From positions 868,501 to 932,500 of the forward strand of contig JACCIC010000177.1 in NCBI GenBank assembly GCA_018907035.1: DNA of 64,000 nt, read 5' to 3'. How positions within the stretch are numbered: the stretch's first letter is position 1; every line of letters starts with the position of its first letter. Below the pieces are notes generated by a model. That model worked only from the letters and a program-made list of their open reading frames with translations, had not been told where the DNA came from and ran no database searches. Origin of the DNA: Sycobia sp. Sy_11 (taxonomy: Eukaryota > Arthropoda > Insecta > Hymenoptera > Epichrysomallidae). Shown here in pieces: positions 20,664 to 33,019 of the stretch. The position numbers and the translations under genes were made by a program.

Positions 20664-20984
20664 TATGAGGCGAACTTAGTTTCCGATCTTCACGTTTAGA
20701 TGGCGATATAAGTAGTACGAAAAGTCAGATGTGTCAGATTTAGTACTTATTTTTTAGTTTTGGCATTTACCAATAAATTCAATTAACACGCGCCATTGTT
20801 TGTGTAAACATTATAATTTTATAGCCATCGTTCTTTCACCAAGGTATCACCATATTTCCAGAAAGATGGCAAAAAATAGTAGAAAATGACAGAAAATATT
20901 TGGATTACGCTAACGTGCATCCATTTTCGACCATAAATGTTCTTTTTCCGTTAAAAAAAGGTCTGAAACTAATTTCGCCTGCTA
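20664..20984 (+). mobile_element. mariner-derived MITE (internally deleted copy)
   Basis: Inverted ends aggcgaacttagtttccgat (20668 onward) and gtctgaaactaatttcgcct (20961-20980) enclose about 300 bases. The left part is a 5' UTR also found reversed at 43000-43175. It jumps directly to the last codons of a mariner transposase, FPERWQKIVENDRKYLD (about 20860-20910). TA dinucleotides flank both ends. The internal deletion removed the rest of the transposase. Confidence 0.82.
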
Positions 20985-22779
20985 ATATATATGGTATGTA
21001 TTTTGTGAGAATATCGGATTTTGTCCTGAATAATCGTTATTTGCCAGAAGTGTTGATTTTCATCTTTCATTTGAAGATTAATGAATCATATTAAGAACTC
21101 GAAAAATAAAAATTATTCTGTAAGCAAAACAAACTTCTGTGATAGATTTTGTCACTTTCGAAACGGTTACATGCATCGAAGAAACCTTCGAGGGCGTGAT
21201 ATGATGATGACAAGAAACATGACACAATGATGACAAGATGACAAGAGACAATGACAAGATTCCTGCCGAACGCAGAAAGAACTTGCTTGAGAATACAAGT
21301 TTTTCAACAAATATTTATTCTAAAATGATTATTGTATTAAGAATAAGCCCAAAAGAAAAAAAATACAGCTTCAATTTGATGCGCCAATATTAAAAGGAAA
21401 GGTTTATCTTCAGCTAATCTTAACGAGTATGAAACATATTCAATTTGATTTGCAGCATATGATTTCTGCTACAGATTGCTCTGACGAGTAAGGATCACTT
21501 CTTCTTGATTACTGCTCTACTGAAATTTTTGGATAGAAATTGTTAGAATAATTTATAGGATATGTAATGACTATTTGCTTAGGAAAGGAGGTATAAAAAA
21601 GCAGGAACAAAATTTTAATCAGGGCCCAATCCACTTTCCGAGACGTCACTGATTTGTATATATTTATTGTCTCAACATAATGTAAATAAATAGCTTTAGA
21701 ATGTGAATTTTGAACAAAGATATAATGGATCAAGAGGATCCAATTTTTAACCTACTTATTTTTTTACAGCTTTGTGGATTCAGCAATTCTTTGTCCCTTT
21801 CTCCAATAAAATCTTAAAATTCCATATATATAAAAACATATTTACGCGATTGTTGAAATAAAAAATGATAAATAATTATAAATAGTAATAAAAAAATAAT
21901 TTTTAACATGCAAAATTGAAAAATTCTCAACTTTGACAATTGTTTGATAACTTTAATAAATGATACCGTAGCCATTGAAAACAGATTTCTCGTTTTCAGA
22001 TCGAAAAGTATCGTAAAAAGTTGGTCATATATTACCTATATGATACTCATACTATACCCCTGCCTCCATTTATTTCTCAATGCACCTAGTTCTGAGGAAC
22101 TTCAAAGCGTAGTATTGACAATCATTAGGATGCATTCTCGGTAAATTTAATTCAATTGGTTTTGAAGAGATGTAGCCTCTGATACGACTTTAGAGTGCTA
22201 GTTTGACTTTTATAATAAATAAATCAATCATTACATTGTGGTATTATTATGATTTTCTACGATCAATTTTGAATTAGTATTAATAGATTTTAGTCACGAA
22301 TAATTTAATTTTACTAGGGTCAACACCAACCATAGATTTAAGAACTAATTATTCCATACTAATCTATTCTATGCTTTTTCTATTACTATCAGTTATTATT
22401 CCTTACTTTACATATAAAGCCATAGCAAAGATTAATAATGACCTATTTTACCTGTTACTCGAATACTTTATATAATTTCGAGATTAGTTAGAAATTATTA
22501 CAATTATGGTTTCTGTTTATCCTCTATCAGAGTTGTAAGCTTCTATGATTCTGTATCTACGTAAATTTTTTCTACGGATATTAACCATGATAAATAAAGA
22601 AGTCACATTACACCAAAGTAATGTCCTAGTTGTTTATCTAAGTGAATTCTATTTTTATCTCATGTTTTTTATTTATCTTTCTTAATATAACACCGGTAGA
22701 AATTTAGCTATCTTTAAAAGCTATGGAAAAGATCTAGAAGTATAGAAATTGGTTCATACAAATTGAGCGATACCAAAAT
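20985..22779. other. AT-rich intron 3 sequence
   Basis: No coding or transposon hallmark was recognised. A short tandem of gatgacaaga-like units occurs at 21196-21262. Confidence 0.4.
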
Positions 22780-23440
22780 GTAAAATTGAAAAACGGTTTG
22801 TGATAGAGCACTTCAACGATTCGGAAGAATATATTTTCCGTGTCACATTTTTACGGGGAACGAAAAATGGATTTATTTTGAAAATGTGAAACGCAAAAAC
22901 TCATAGCTTTTACCTGGTCAAAGCAGCCTATCGACTGTAAAGGCCAAATCACTTTAGTCATAAGACGATGCTCTGTGTTTGGCAGGATCAGTGTGATCTG
23001 GAGCACTATGAATTATTAAAACCTACTGAAATGGTGTAAATAAGGATCGTCACCGACAATAACTTATCAATTTTAATCATACATCGATCGAAAAACGTCC
23101 AGAATAGTCCCATAAACATGACAAAGCTATCTTGTAACATGACAACGCGCCGTCTCATATTGCTAAACCGTTGAAGGACACAATGAAAGCACTTAATTGT
23201 GAAGTGTTATCACATCCGTCGTACTATCTAGACCACGTCCCATCCGTTTGACATCTCTTCACATCAAGTAACACTCCGCCAATTTTGATGAAGTCGAAAA
23301 ATGGCTCATTGAATCGTTTACCTTGAAAGACACAATATTTTTTGTGGTAGTATCAATAGCTTACCTGCAAGTAGATGAAGTGTAGAGAATCTACTGACCA
23401 ATATTTTCAATAAAAAAATTGTGAGATTCTCCTGAAAAAT
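22780..23440 (+). pseudogene. mariner transposase remnant
   Basis: Scattered frames read TKNGFILKM, HKTMLCVWQDQCDLEHYELL followed by KPTEM (about 22965-23035). Then come acatgacaacgcgccgtctc (the second-Asp region, HDNAPSH-like) and ISSHQVTLRQF-type C-terminal sequence to about 23405. The order matches mariner from the GDEKW motif to the end. Stops occur throughout and termini are not clear. Confidence 0.75.
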
Positions 23441-23884
23441 AAGTGTGTTCTTTATCGAAAAAAAATAAAAAATTTTAACTATACCCCTGGTATATACGGC
23501 TTCTTTTATTTACATTATTAAATAAAATATGAGATTTCCTCTTTTCTCAAGGATATGTTATATAATTTCGGATATTAATTCTATTGAGTATGTGAATTAT
23601 CGTCACAATATCTTATTTTAATATCGTAATATGCTACTGTCGTTTCTAAACAGAAAACGTGTTCCAAATTATTTCACGAGTATTAATTTTATAATTTACT
23701 ATTAAGTTTCTTACCTTTCACTTTTCCGATTCATACATAATTGCATAGTTCATAATCTGCGATTGTTTTGTTACCCAATTGTTACAATATTAAAATTATG
23801 TTTATATACAAAGGCAGAAGTAACATAAGTATCGACCATCAGAATACTACGACGTACTAGATCTATAAGTGATTGTGAGTACTT

Positions 23885-24240
23885 CATGCTTTGGACATAC
23901 GTAATGCATTCAGTTCAGCCAGATATTTCGAGATTATGCGTACTCTAGAAGAAAAGGGGTTCGTATTAAATATCTGAAGATTTATTCTGCTCCAGCATAT
24001 CTGTCCATTTCTAGTATTAAGACACTGAGAAAGAGAGATACTCTTACAACATTGCTAAAGACGTACTACAAGGGTTGGATTATTGGACCGTTGATTTGTA
24101 ATATAATATTTGACGGTTTGTTAATGCAGCCGCTTTTAAATACGTTATCAATAGTAGCGGATACCGGTGATAATCTGCGAGTTCTGGCAACCAACAAGAA
24201 GATATAGCGAGATCGAAACGCGAGCGAAACATCAACATTA
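23885..24240 (+). pseudogene. LINE reverse-transcriptase fragment
   Basis: LDIRNAFSSARYFEIMRTLE (from 23892) corresponds to the LDxxNAFNSA motif. KGWIIGPLICNIIFDGLLMQ (24070-24130) corresponds to the GxPQGSxLGPxLWNxxxDGLL block, and VADTGDN (about 24155) stands where the catalytic ADD box should be. This is an R1/I-type palm domain with at least two stops and a disrupted active site. It is a separate remnant from the two larger R1-clade copies. Confidence 0.75.
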
Positions 24241-25070
24241 AGGAAAATATGAAAATTATTATCTAGGATGTAGCATTTATCAAAATCGGATTTTCTGACT
24301 TTAAAATAATGTTTCTCATTCAATAATAAGTAGAAGGAACAAGTATAGTCTTAAATGTAATTCATAAACTTTATTTACTATATTTGTTTTTATTTTTAGT
24401 ATTTTTCAAGAGAAAAAAGAGAGCATCCTTACGCTTCGAAATTGCATGTCGACAAGCGTAAGAAGAATTTGGATTTTTTATGATATTTTAATTTACGGTT
24501 GTTATTCTTCGACCTTTACACATTTTTCTCAATAATTTGTATCCAATGGATCTAATGGATCCATAAAAAAAATTTATTTGATCGATGCGATTTACGACCT
24601 TTTTTTGCACTCCGTTCTGCTGCTAACCATTCTCTACAAATCTGTCAGTCGACGCTCCCTCTAGTCGCATGTTCGTGTAGCAACATGGCATATGTTAAGT
24701 ATAAATGATTAAAAAATTCTTACATGTAAATGTAACTAAGTAATGTAATAGTTACTTGCAAAATCACACCAGATCGGAAAATAATGAATTAAGTTTTTCA
24801 GCAAATTTTCGTTTGCAACACTTTCTATTCACTTTCGATAAATAATTTTCTTATGATAAATAGTTAATTTCAATAAAATTAATTAAAAATACTTTGAATC
24901 TCCGTACATAAATAATTTCTCATTATTGTTTAAACACAGCTGATATTGTTACTATGGCGACAATTTATCTATGTAATTTTACTGCACTTCTTATTATCCT
25001 GAAAATTTATTATATCTGCTAGTTTCAAACTTGTTGTTTTTGCTACATGAGGTAATCTAAGGCTTGTATA
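24241..25070. other. AT-rich intron 3 sequence
   Basis: Nothing recognisable, apart from a small direct repeat (aatggatctaatggatcc) near 24545. Confidence 0.35.
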
Positions 25071-25074
25071 ATGC

Positions 25075-25826
25075 AAGCAAATATAAGGCAAATCCGCTAG
25101 AGAAACGTTCCGCAAGATGAATGGTTTTTTGGGAGATGGCACGCTATCACTTTGAACAGAAATGGTTTCGACGATTCAGAGCCGGTGAAAATGACACCAT
25201 GAATAAGCTAACCGGCCGATGACCTGTGACCGATGTCGTGGTCCAAGGCCGGTGAACCATTCCAAATAGTGTCCAAGCCGGGCTTGACGGCCAAGAAGGT
25301 CTTGCTGTGTGAGATGAAAGGGAATCTGTTTGGCGGGATTGGAAGGGAATCATCCAGTATGAGATGCTCCCATATGGCAAGACGCTTAATTCTACCACCT
25401 ACTGTAGCAATTAGTAACAATTAGACCGTAAAGCAGGCTATCGATCAGAAGCGTCCACAATTGGCCTACAGGAAGGGTGTAGTTTTCCACCAGGGCAACA
25501 CCAGACTACACACTTCGTTGATGACTTGTCAGAAGCTACGGGAGTTCGGATGGGAGATTTTATCGCATCCATCATATAACCCGGACATAGCGCCAAGTGA
25601 TTACCAGTCGTTTTTCTATCCATGTCGAAGGCCCTTGGTGGCGTAAAGTTGGACTCAAAAGAGACTTGTGAAAAGTGGCTGTCCGAGTTCTTCGCAAATA
25701 AGAAGAGGGGTTTCTACAAGAGAAGTACTATGAAGTTGCCGTCTAGATGGAAACAGAATTGTCGATCAAAACGGCGCATATTTGAAATAAATCCGACCAC
25801 TGTAACACTTTTTATAAAGCATTGAA
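25075..25826 (+). pseudogene. mariner transposase remnant, internally deleted
   Basis: The C-terminal half is readable: RPQLAYRKGVVFHQGNTRLH (25452-25511), LMTCQKLREFGWEILSHPSY, NPDIAPSDYQSFF, KETCEKWLSEFFANKKRGFY and STMKLPSRWKQN to a stop at 25823-25825. The second catalytic Asp is lost (HQGN instead of HDN). Upstream parts resemble the helix-turn-helix end (RWHAITL, WFRRFRAG) in other frames, so the middle is deleted. Confidence 0.8.
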
Positions 25827-26282
25827 TGATGAGCAAAAAAGCGGAAGGGAGATATTTGACAACGTAATATTATATTTTAATTTTTCTTAGCGTTCGTCGA
25901 ATCCTAGTGACTATAATAAAATTCGATTAAAGAGACTGTAAATGTTTTGGGTAATATTTTTGTTAAATCATAAAAGAACACTTATACTAATATTTTTGTA
26001 AATTCTGCGTCAGATTTTGAGGCTTAAGATATTATGGTGAGTTAAACCATAGTAGAGTAAACTATTTTGAGTAAAAACATTTTTCTTTCTGTAATTAACA
26101 AGATGTTAAATAGAATGCTTTTTACATTTAAATGATGAACTAGGAAATAAATTGTCTAGAATTCATACTTATTATATAAAAATAGTGAGGGTTCTTACCT
26201 ACCATTTTGTAAGCAGTAAGACTTACAAATGTTCCTAGCAAATAAATATCATAAAGAGTAATGTAATATTGTACTTTTTTAG
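25827..26282. other. Intron 3 end, no feature seen
   Basis: AT-rich; leads into the receptor exon 4 acceptor (gtacttttttag). Confidence 0.4.
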
Positions 26283-26491
26283 CCGATCCGTCATTAAGAG
26301 AAGCAGTTACAGGTATTACAGCACCTGAAGCAGATAAACATCAACTTTTTATTGATGTACAACCGACGATGGGTACAGCACTCAGAGCCAGAGCTCGGAT
26401 TCAAATTAATTTAGCAGTTAGCCAAGTTCGAGATATTAAACAAGTGGCCTCTTTTCCAGACATTGTCTTTCCAATTATGTGGTTTGAAGAC
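26283..26491 (+). CDS. Scavenger receptor exon: membrane-proximal ectodomain
   Basis: This exon is found by content. A polypyrimidine tract and AG at 26281-26282 precede it, and gac|gtaagt follows at 26491/26492. With the single base carried over from exon 3 it reads ADPSLREAVTGITAPEADKH, then LFIDVQPTMGTALRARARIQ, then INLAVSQVRDIKQVASF and FPIMWFED. The PHFYLAD...HxxxxDVxPxTGxxLxAxARxQ pattern is diagnostic of CD36 proteins. Because the exon begins inside a codon and has no ATG, simple open-reading-frame searches miss it. Confidence 0.94.
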
Positions 26492-26677
26492 GTAAGTACT
26501 GTTTGCTCTTATTCCTACGACTAATAAAATTTGCTAAAAGTTTATTTCTTGAAATATAATTGAATATTATAGATATATAATTAAATTTTTATCGAATTAA
26601 GTTTAACTTAAAGATTACAACGAGTTTAACCATTTATTAATGGCGTTTTTGTAAAAGAAATTTTTGTCTCAGTGATA

Positions 26678-26900
26678 TTGCTGTAATATACTTTGAAATG
26701 CAGTAACAATTTTACAACAACGCATTGAATAATATTATTGTGAAATTGCTCTTATATTGCCTTGCGATTTGTCACGGCTCAATTTTTCTATCACGTCTAC
26801 GATATTGCCCTGTGATATATTACGGCGCAATTTTCAGTTACATTTCTACAATACTGTCACTTGATATTTAACGGCGTGATATTACTGTAATTTCATAATA
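26678..26900. repeat. Degenerate tandem repeat, period about 48 bp
   Basis: Three clear units start atattgccttgcga (26754), atattgccctgtga (about 26802) and atactgtcacttga (about 26851). Each carries (t)cacggc or (t)tacggc about 20 bases in. A weaker unit starts near 26678. It lies 190 bases downstream of receptor exon 4. Confidence 0.7.
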
Positions 26901-27716
26901 ATATGTGGTATAAATTGCTACGTGGGTATTGCTCGGTGATTATAACTTTAACTAATATTCTATTCACAAATTAAACATATATAACCTCAATGGCATCTGA
27001 TGCGCATATAAACTGTCCGTTAACTGCCTGTTATATGCCGGCACTAAAATACCAACTGTTTACGTCCTCTTCCGTGTGTCGGGATAATGTACTCCTCATC
27101 CTTAGTTTATGGAGCGGGTATGTGGGATGCGGCTAAAATACAGCAATGGTCTTTCAGGATAAGATCAAACGAGCTTTTGACCTAACGGGTTTTGGTCAAC
27201 CCGGGAGTTACCGATGCTGGGAGTGGAAAATTGGCACTTATTTCCTAATTAGCGCAAATTCGTTACAAGTGGTTCAGCGACCACCGACAGTCAAATCGAT
27301 GGAACGTTCTACTTTAATGGGCCGGGAGCTTGGCTTCATCGCCCGGCTAAGAGAAGGAACCGTCTAAATATAATATAAACTCTATAAAAACCCCCCTAAT
27401 CCTACATTGTATGGCAGTTGCGATAGGAGATGCATTGGTCTGGAACAGATGATGGGATCACCTACAATTGCCAGTTGAAATTTATATACCGCCCGTAATA
27501 AACGAACTTTGTCCACCAAACGGGCTACTGTAAAGTGACCTTAGTAAGTGGACGCACGGAAAAGACGAATAAACAACAAAGAAATAATAACAAAACAAAG
27601 AAGGTAACAGTAGTGCTTACTGAAAAGGAGAAAATGGACAGGAAGCTCAGGGATAGGCTCTATGGACAACAAATGTCTCGTGTACATAGCTGCCATGGAG
27701 AGGTTGATAATGGATA

Positions 27717-30172
27717 ATGGACAGTAATGCACGAAGGAATCAAAGTGGAACGGTTGTACGCTTTGCGAAACTAAATGCTAGAAGAGCGCGTTTGTACTGC
27801 ACATTTGAACTGCATACAAGAATGATATATGCGGAAGAGCATATCCCGTGGGTTGCGATAGCAGTCCTCAATCCGGAAGTGATAGTGCTAAAGCTGACGC
27901 ACCTCAACAACTCACACTTTGTGGTGGGGGAGGTGTGGATGGACACCTTATCAATGTATGTGGTCAGTAGATACTTCCAGCTGAGCAATGAAATAGGAAT
28001 GCATCTTATGCATCTCAATAAGGTGCTGCACTTCGGTGGAGGAAGGTGCTAATCGATGTTGATTCCAATGCCAGATTCTCCTATAGGGATCTGATCGCAT
28101 CAACCGCAAAGAGGAGGACTTTACGAATTTTATAGCGCAGTGGAATCTCAGGATCTCCAATGTGCCAGTTAGTATCTCTACCGTCTCCAAAGAAGTTGGA
28201 GAAGGAAATGTGGCCGTAATTCTTTTCTCTATGAATCTCCGAACACTCATCAGAGGATAGGCTGTTAGAGAGGCTTGGACCTCGAGTGATCACCATGAAT
28301 TAGATAGGTTGAAAAAAGGCTATTAATCGAGCCCGTCAAGAAAGATCCATATTCCAGAAAGAGCGAGATCCGATTATAGGGGTACACCTCTAAGAACAAT
28401 ACAAAGTGGCCAGAAAAGAGTATGTCCTTATACTCGGGCATACTAAAGAGACAAAATGGCAAGACTTTGTAACAATGAAGGGTAATCAGAACTCTTGGTG
28501 CATCGCTTACCTAGTTCAAGTAGGTAAGCAGTCCATCAAAGAAGCTGTATGCAACGTCCGTTTAGATGATAACACCTATTCCACGGACTGGGTGAGCCAT
28601 GCAACAGCAGTGTTTAACACCCTCTTTACTGCGGTTAAGTCAGAAAGCAAGACGCGAAGGCAACAATATATAAGAGCAATGGCCAACACACTTCCACCCT
28701 TGGGTAAGGTTGAATTCAATCTCGCCGAATTGGACCAAGTCTTGGCCAAGATGAAACTGGATAAGGTCCCTGGCCCAGATAGGTTCGACTTGGCTATTAG
28801 TCATTCAAACAGCACTTCCGATCATCTGGCAGGACTTGATCAACATATTCAATTTTTGCTTGAGATTTTCGGTCTTTCCTAACGAGTGAAAAGTTGGACC
28901 AGTGGTCACGATTAGAAAAGGGGAAGATAAGGAGCCTAAGGACCCCGCCTCCTACAGGCCCATATGTTTACTGCCTATATTAGTCAAAGCCCTTGAAGTT
29001 CTGATATTGAAGAATCTAAATAGAATCATCGACAGTAAATTACATCCGAGCCAATTTGGCTTCAGGAGAAGGGGATTCGCAGAGGACGCCATTGTTTAGA
29101 AGCATAAATCCGTGAGTAAATCGGGCAGAAAATCTGTTGTTGCAATCTCCCTGGACATAAAGGACGTCTTTGACAATGTGTGGTAACCGGCTTTGTTAAC
29201 AGCAATGCAAAGCAAAGCGTGTCTCAAGGATCACTACAAGTTAATAAGGGATTACCTGAAAGGCCGTTGCGTCCTCATACGAGATGGCTTTGAGGAAGTA
29301 TAAATTAGGAACAAAAAGGGATGCCCGCAGGGATCCGCACTTGGTCCAACTCTGTGAAACCTTCTCCTTGATACTCTGCTTTGGCAGCTATCAAGACTAT
29401 GGTGCAAAGTCATTGCCTATGCAGACGAGAACGCAGCTCCTCGTGGAGGGAGATTCGCGTACAGAGATCGAAAGGATCGGCCAGAATTACATTGAAGAAG
29501 TGGAATCCTGATATCACCTCAATAAAATGAGGCTGATCTCTGGAAAGTCAAGCCTCTATATAGAAGTCGGCGATATAAGGATGAAGAAATTAGAAAGCGT
29601 GAGATATCTTGTCCACTTCGACGAACATCTAAAAATCGTTTACCATTTGAGAGCAGTGCAACCCAAATTTGTGGATTTATTCAACAGGATTGGACGCCTG
29701 GTAAGATGGGAATGGGGTCTTAAATTTCAGAAGCTTAGTACTATCTATACCGGGCTGGTCACACCTGTACGCAGCGGCAGGTTGGCACGATTTGACATGC
29801 GCTCATTAGAGTCACCGGTGCTTACAAAACTACCTCGATAAACGCTCTAGCAGTGATAGCGGGATAACTTCCCATCGTGCTAGAATGCAGCCGTAGAGCG
29901 GAACTGTATGCAAACTGTAAAAATTCCGCGTCACTTGAGAACCAAAGTCGTGCAGCGCGAGAGATATCGGAAAGGTATCTCGATGACTGACAGGAAATCT
30001 GGGATAAATCGATAAAAGGTAGGCTGACACATTCTTACCTACCAAGTATCAGAGATAGAGTCGGGGCGGACTAGATCGGGTCATCGCGATGGTTGATCCA
30101 ATTCGTCACTGGACTTCGAGTCTTATCTCTTTAGCTTCAATCTGAGGCGGATACACCAGAGTATGTACTATC
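27717..30172 (+). pseudogene. R1-clade ORF2, endonuclease and reverse transcriptase, decayed
   Basis: Endonuclease traces are YVVSRYFQLSNEIGMHLMHL (27958-28020), VLIDVDSNARFSYRDL (about 28050) and, in shifting frames, AQWNLRISNVP and REAWTSSDHHELDRLKK. The linker and reverse transcriptase are better preserved: ARKEYVLILGHTKETKWQDF (28406), NLAELDQVLAKMKLDKVPGP (28715), VTIRKGEDKEPKDPASYRPI and LLPILVKALEVLILKNLN (28902-29040), and SQFGFRRRGFAEDAIV. The catalytic ADD segment near 29420 (CKVIAYADENAAPRG-like) is in another frame. The C-terminal block near 30005-30050 carries KGRLTHSYLPSIRDRVGAD. About a dozen stops and frameshifts are spread over it. Confidence 0.85.
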
Positions 30173-30176
30173 CGTT

Positions 30177-30287
30177 TGCAATGTTCCGTCTCCTTCCTTC
30201 TTAATTTTCTTTTATCAATTTTTATTTTTATATTATTGGAATTGTGTGGGGTTTAGGGTACGTGATTCGGAGGGAGGAACGTATCAG
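30177..30287 (-). repeat. LTR end scrap (3' end of the insertion)
   Basis: It matches 31644-31756 (both contain ctccttccttcttaattttc and gggtacgtgatt). Homology stops after cgtatcagga, where gag/protease sequence is joined. Confidence 0.85.
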
Positions 30288-30410
30288 GATCGATAAGTGC
30301 ATTTATTTTATAGTCACCTATCATTACTGCGGTGAATAATCGATTGTCTAGTTCGTAGTTTTGATTTCGGGCCGGGCCTGCTGCATTACAGGGCCGGCCC
30401 TTTTTCCATT

Positions 30411-31522
30411 TCACTGTGCATGGCAGTTGCAGTCACGAGTAAATATTCCGTCCTTACCGCAGTATGAACAGAATAGTTTTTTCACGATTGTGCATTTAAA
30501 TCGGTCATGTCCCCGTTCTTTGTATTTCCAGCAGCATAGCGTTCTATCGTGTATAACTGATATATTACATTTTGCTGTCGCGCTCGACTTATTTATATTT
30601 GTTTTGTTTGGGTGTGTGAATTTATTGGGTAAGTTGGCATTTAATTTTGCCTCGATTTCGGACTCCTCTTTACTTTTCAGGTACTCTTCTACTTTCTGGA
30701 TTATATGCACCGTTTTAGTAATTGCGTTTCTCGGGACATGTATACGATATTCGGCTCGCATATTATAATAGATCGTCTCTATTTGTTTCGCTTCATTGTA
30801 CCCTCCTCGGCGTCGCATAAGCGTCATAATAGTGTTTACGAATGATTATATTGTTTCTGTTATTGGTTGTTTTCTATTACTAATTTGTAGATCGAGATTC
30901 TTAATTCTTCTGGTGATAAGTAGAAATTTCGCAGTTCCGTTTCAAGTTCCTCTAATGTATTTACACTTGCTGCATAGTTTCGATGCCACAATCGTGCATC
31001 GCCTCGGAGTAACTCGGGATATCCTTGTAAAATTTGTTCGTCTGTATATCTATATGCCTTTTGTAGTTCTCTTACACGTTCGAGAAATGCATATAAATCT
31101 TTTCTATCAAAATGACAATTCCATTTTCTCATTTGGTCGAGAACTCTCGTTGTTGGATTTGTCGTTTCTACGGTATGAATTGCTGTGTTAAAAATTTGGT
31201 TATTTTCCCCTGCCATCCTATTTATTGGCGATAATGTATCAGTTGTAGGGGACGAGGTACTTAGCCTATTTTTTTCATTTCGCAGTCGATGTAATTCTGC
31301 TTCCAATTTTTCTAATTCTTCGGTTCTATCCAAATCTTCTTTGTATTCTGGAGCATCAGCTGTTTTATCGATATATCCTTCCGGATGTGTTCGTACGTAC
31401 GATACCAACCGTGATTTTAATAAATGTACACTGCCTTCACTATCTACGTTTATTTTTGTCAACCCTTCTATCAACTCATCTTTAGTGAGACGGTATATCC
31501 ATGATACGCGCGGGGTAGACAT
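30411..31522 (-). pseudogene. Gypsy gag polyprotein with zinc knuckles, one frame break
   Basis: The first part (31522-30860) starts MSTPRVSWIYRLTKDELIEG, a SAP-like N-terminus. It has a coiled Glu/Leu/Arg-rich stretch and a capsid-like region with WNCHFDRKDLYAFLERVREL and LLRGDARLWHRNYAASV. The second part (30827-30411) carries ETIYYNMRAEYRIHV and two knuckles, CCWKYKERGHDRFKC and CSYCGKDG...CNC. A small break near 30830-30860 separates them. Beyond, the frame reads into the start of an aspartic protease (KINALID, about 30310) and is cut there by the deletion that joins it to the LTR scrap. Gag would form the particle that packages element RNA. Confidence 0.87.
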
Positions 31523-31625
31523 TTTTCTTAAACAAAAATTTTTATTTATAAAAAAATTTAATTTTTGGCCTTAGACTTTCAATTCTAACGTTGTAGCTCA
31601 AGTTATTCACCGGATTTTTTATCAG

Positions 31626-31643
31626 GTCCCTGTTCGGGCGCCG
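31626..31643 (-). promoter_or_regulatory. Primer-binding site, tRNA-Lys type
   Basis: The + strand gtccctgttcgggcgcc equals the 3' end of a tRNA-Lys(UUU), so the element RNA (- strand) carries the complementary primer-binding site directly after the LTR. Only the last base before the LTR differs from CCA pairing. Confidence 0.9.
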
Positions 31644-32941
31644 TGTAACGTTCCATCTCCTTCCTTCTTAATTTTCTTTTATCAATTTTTATTTTATTTA
31701 TTATTGGAATTTTGTGGGGTTTAGGGTACGTGATTGGGAGGGAGGAACGTATCAGGACAGGTTTTTCGAGTGAATAACTTGAAACTCGTGCTTTTTTATG
31801 TTTTAAAAAAAAATAAAAAAGTATATTCTCGTATAAATTATATAATAAAAAAAATAATAATAATAAATTTCATTTTATTGAGATCTCGCTATAGATACCC
31901 TGCAACAAAATAAGAACGATTCACAAATTAATTACTCGCGCTGGCATTTTATTTTATATTCTGTCTATTAAGTAATTGGCTTATCTAAATTTCTACGAAT
32001 TCAGACGGCCTTGACCCAGTGAGTTCTCGCTTTATTTACTATATTTACTTAAACGGTTTATATAAGCGGCCCGTCTATTTACACGGAGTTTCTTCCGCAA
32101 TATCGGAATAAATCTTTATTCTCTTTTTTATATCACGCTAAGGTGCGCCTTAGCTGGTGATATATAAGAGTTCGGTGTTTTACTCAGGAATAAGCATTTA
32201 TTTTTCTTTAGTAAGACTCCGTTTTCCTTTTGATTTATTTTACAGCATTTAATTCTTATATTTATAATATTACTCGATCAACGTTATGATGACTTGCAGA
32301 TTTTCGGTCCTCGGTCGGTCTGGCATTAATTCGAGGTGCGCCTCGTGATTAATAGCCGTCTGATTGTTTAATTCGACGAAAAGGAGCGCCTTTTCCCCGA
32401 ATTAAATTAGGTCGATTTTAATTTTATCTCCCGGCGGCTTTCTGGATTATTTCCGATGTGAAAAAAGAATTACTTTTTCAGAAGTCGGGAGCGCCCGTTC
32501 TTCTGAGTCGGTAATATTTTTAACTCTTTTCTTACGAGTAAAGGGGTTTTTCCTTTGGCCTTGTGAAAGAGTTTTTTTTCATCCAGGAAAATATAGAATT
32601 TTACGGGTCAGTAAATAACAGTTCTCTTCGTCACTCGGGAGGTATCCTTCCTCGACGAGTGCCGAAAATGAACCGTGCTCTTTACAAAATTTAGCGTACT
32701 TTTATACACGGAAAAAGTAAGTTAGCAAAAATCTGATTGGTTATTATTTATTTTAAAATACGGTAATATTGTTCTTATTGGTTAAATTACTTTATTCTAC
32801 CTATTCTCCTCTATGTAATGTTTGTTTGTTTATTTATAGCAATCATTTCGTGTATATATCTGACTGTTATTATGATCTTAAAATTATAATAATTCTTGTC
32901 ACGGTAATAACTTAATTTATCCTACTCTTTTTCCCGTTACA
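31644..32941 (-). repeat. Complete internal LTR of the compound Gypsy element
   Basis: The ends are TGTAACG (31644) and CGTTACA (to 32941), exact inverted heptamers. It is flanked on one side by a polypurine tract and on the other by a primer-binding site, which fixes both boundaries. Length is 1298 bases. Its first 110 bases recur at 30177-30287 and its last 70 bases at 36445-36513. Confidence 0.9.
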
Positions 32942-32955
32942 TTTCCCCCTCTTTT
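32942..32955 (-). promoter_or_regulatory. Polypurine tract
   Basis: On the - strand the 14 bases AAAAGAGGGGGAAA abut the LTR start TGTAACG. This is the expected plus-strand primer site. Confidence 0.9.
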
Positions 32956-33019
32956 CGGGAGCGGAAATTTATCTATTATATCTAACGTAAATTTTTGCTT
33001 CGGGCAATCGAAAGTATTG

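Noticed and set aside
30361..31574. Hydrophobic reading frames on the + strand at 30361-30768, 30796-31191 and 31185-31574
   Set aside because: They are antisense shadows of gag; the hydrophobic look comes from complementing Lys/Glu-rich codons.
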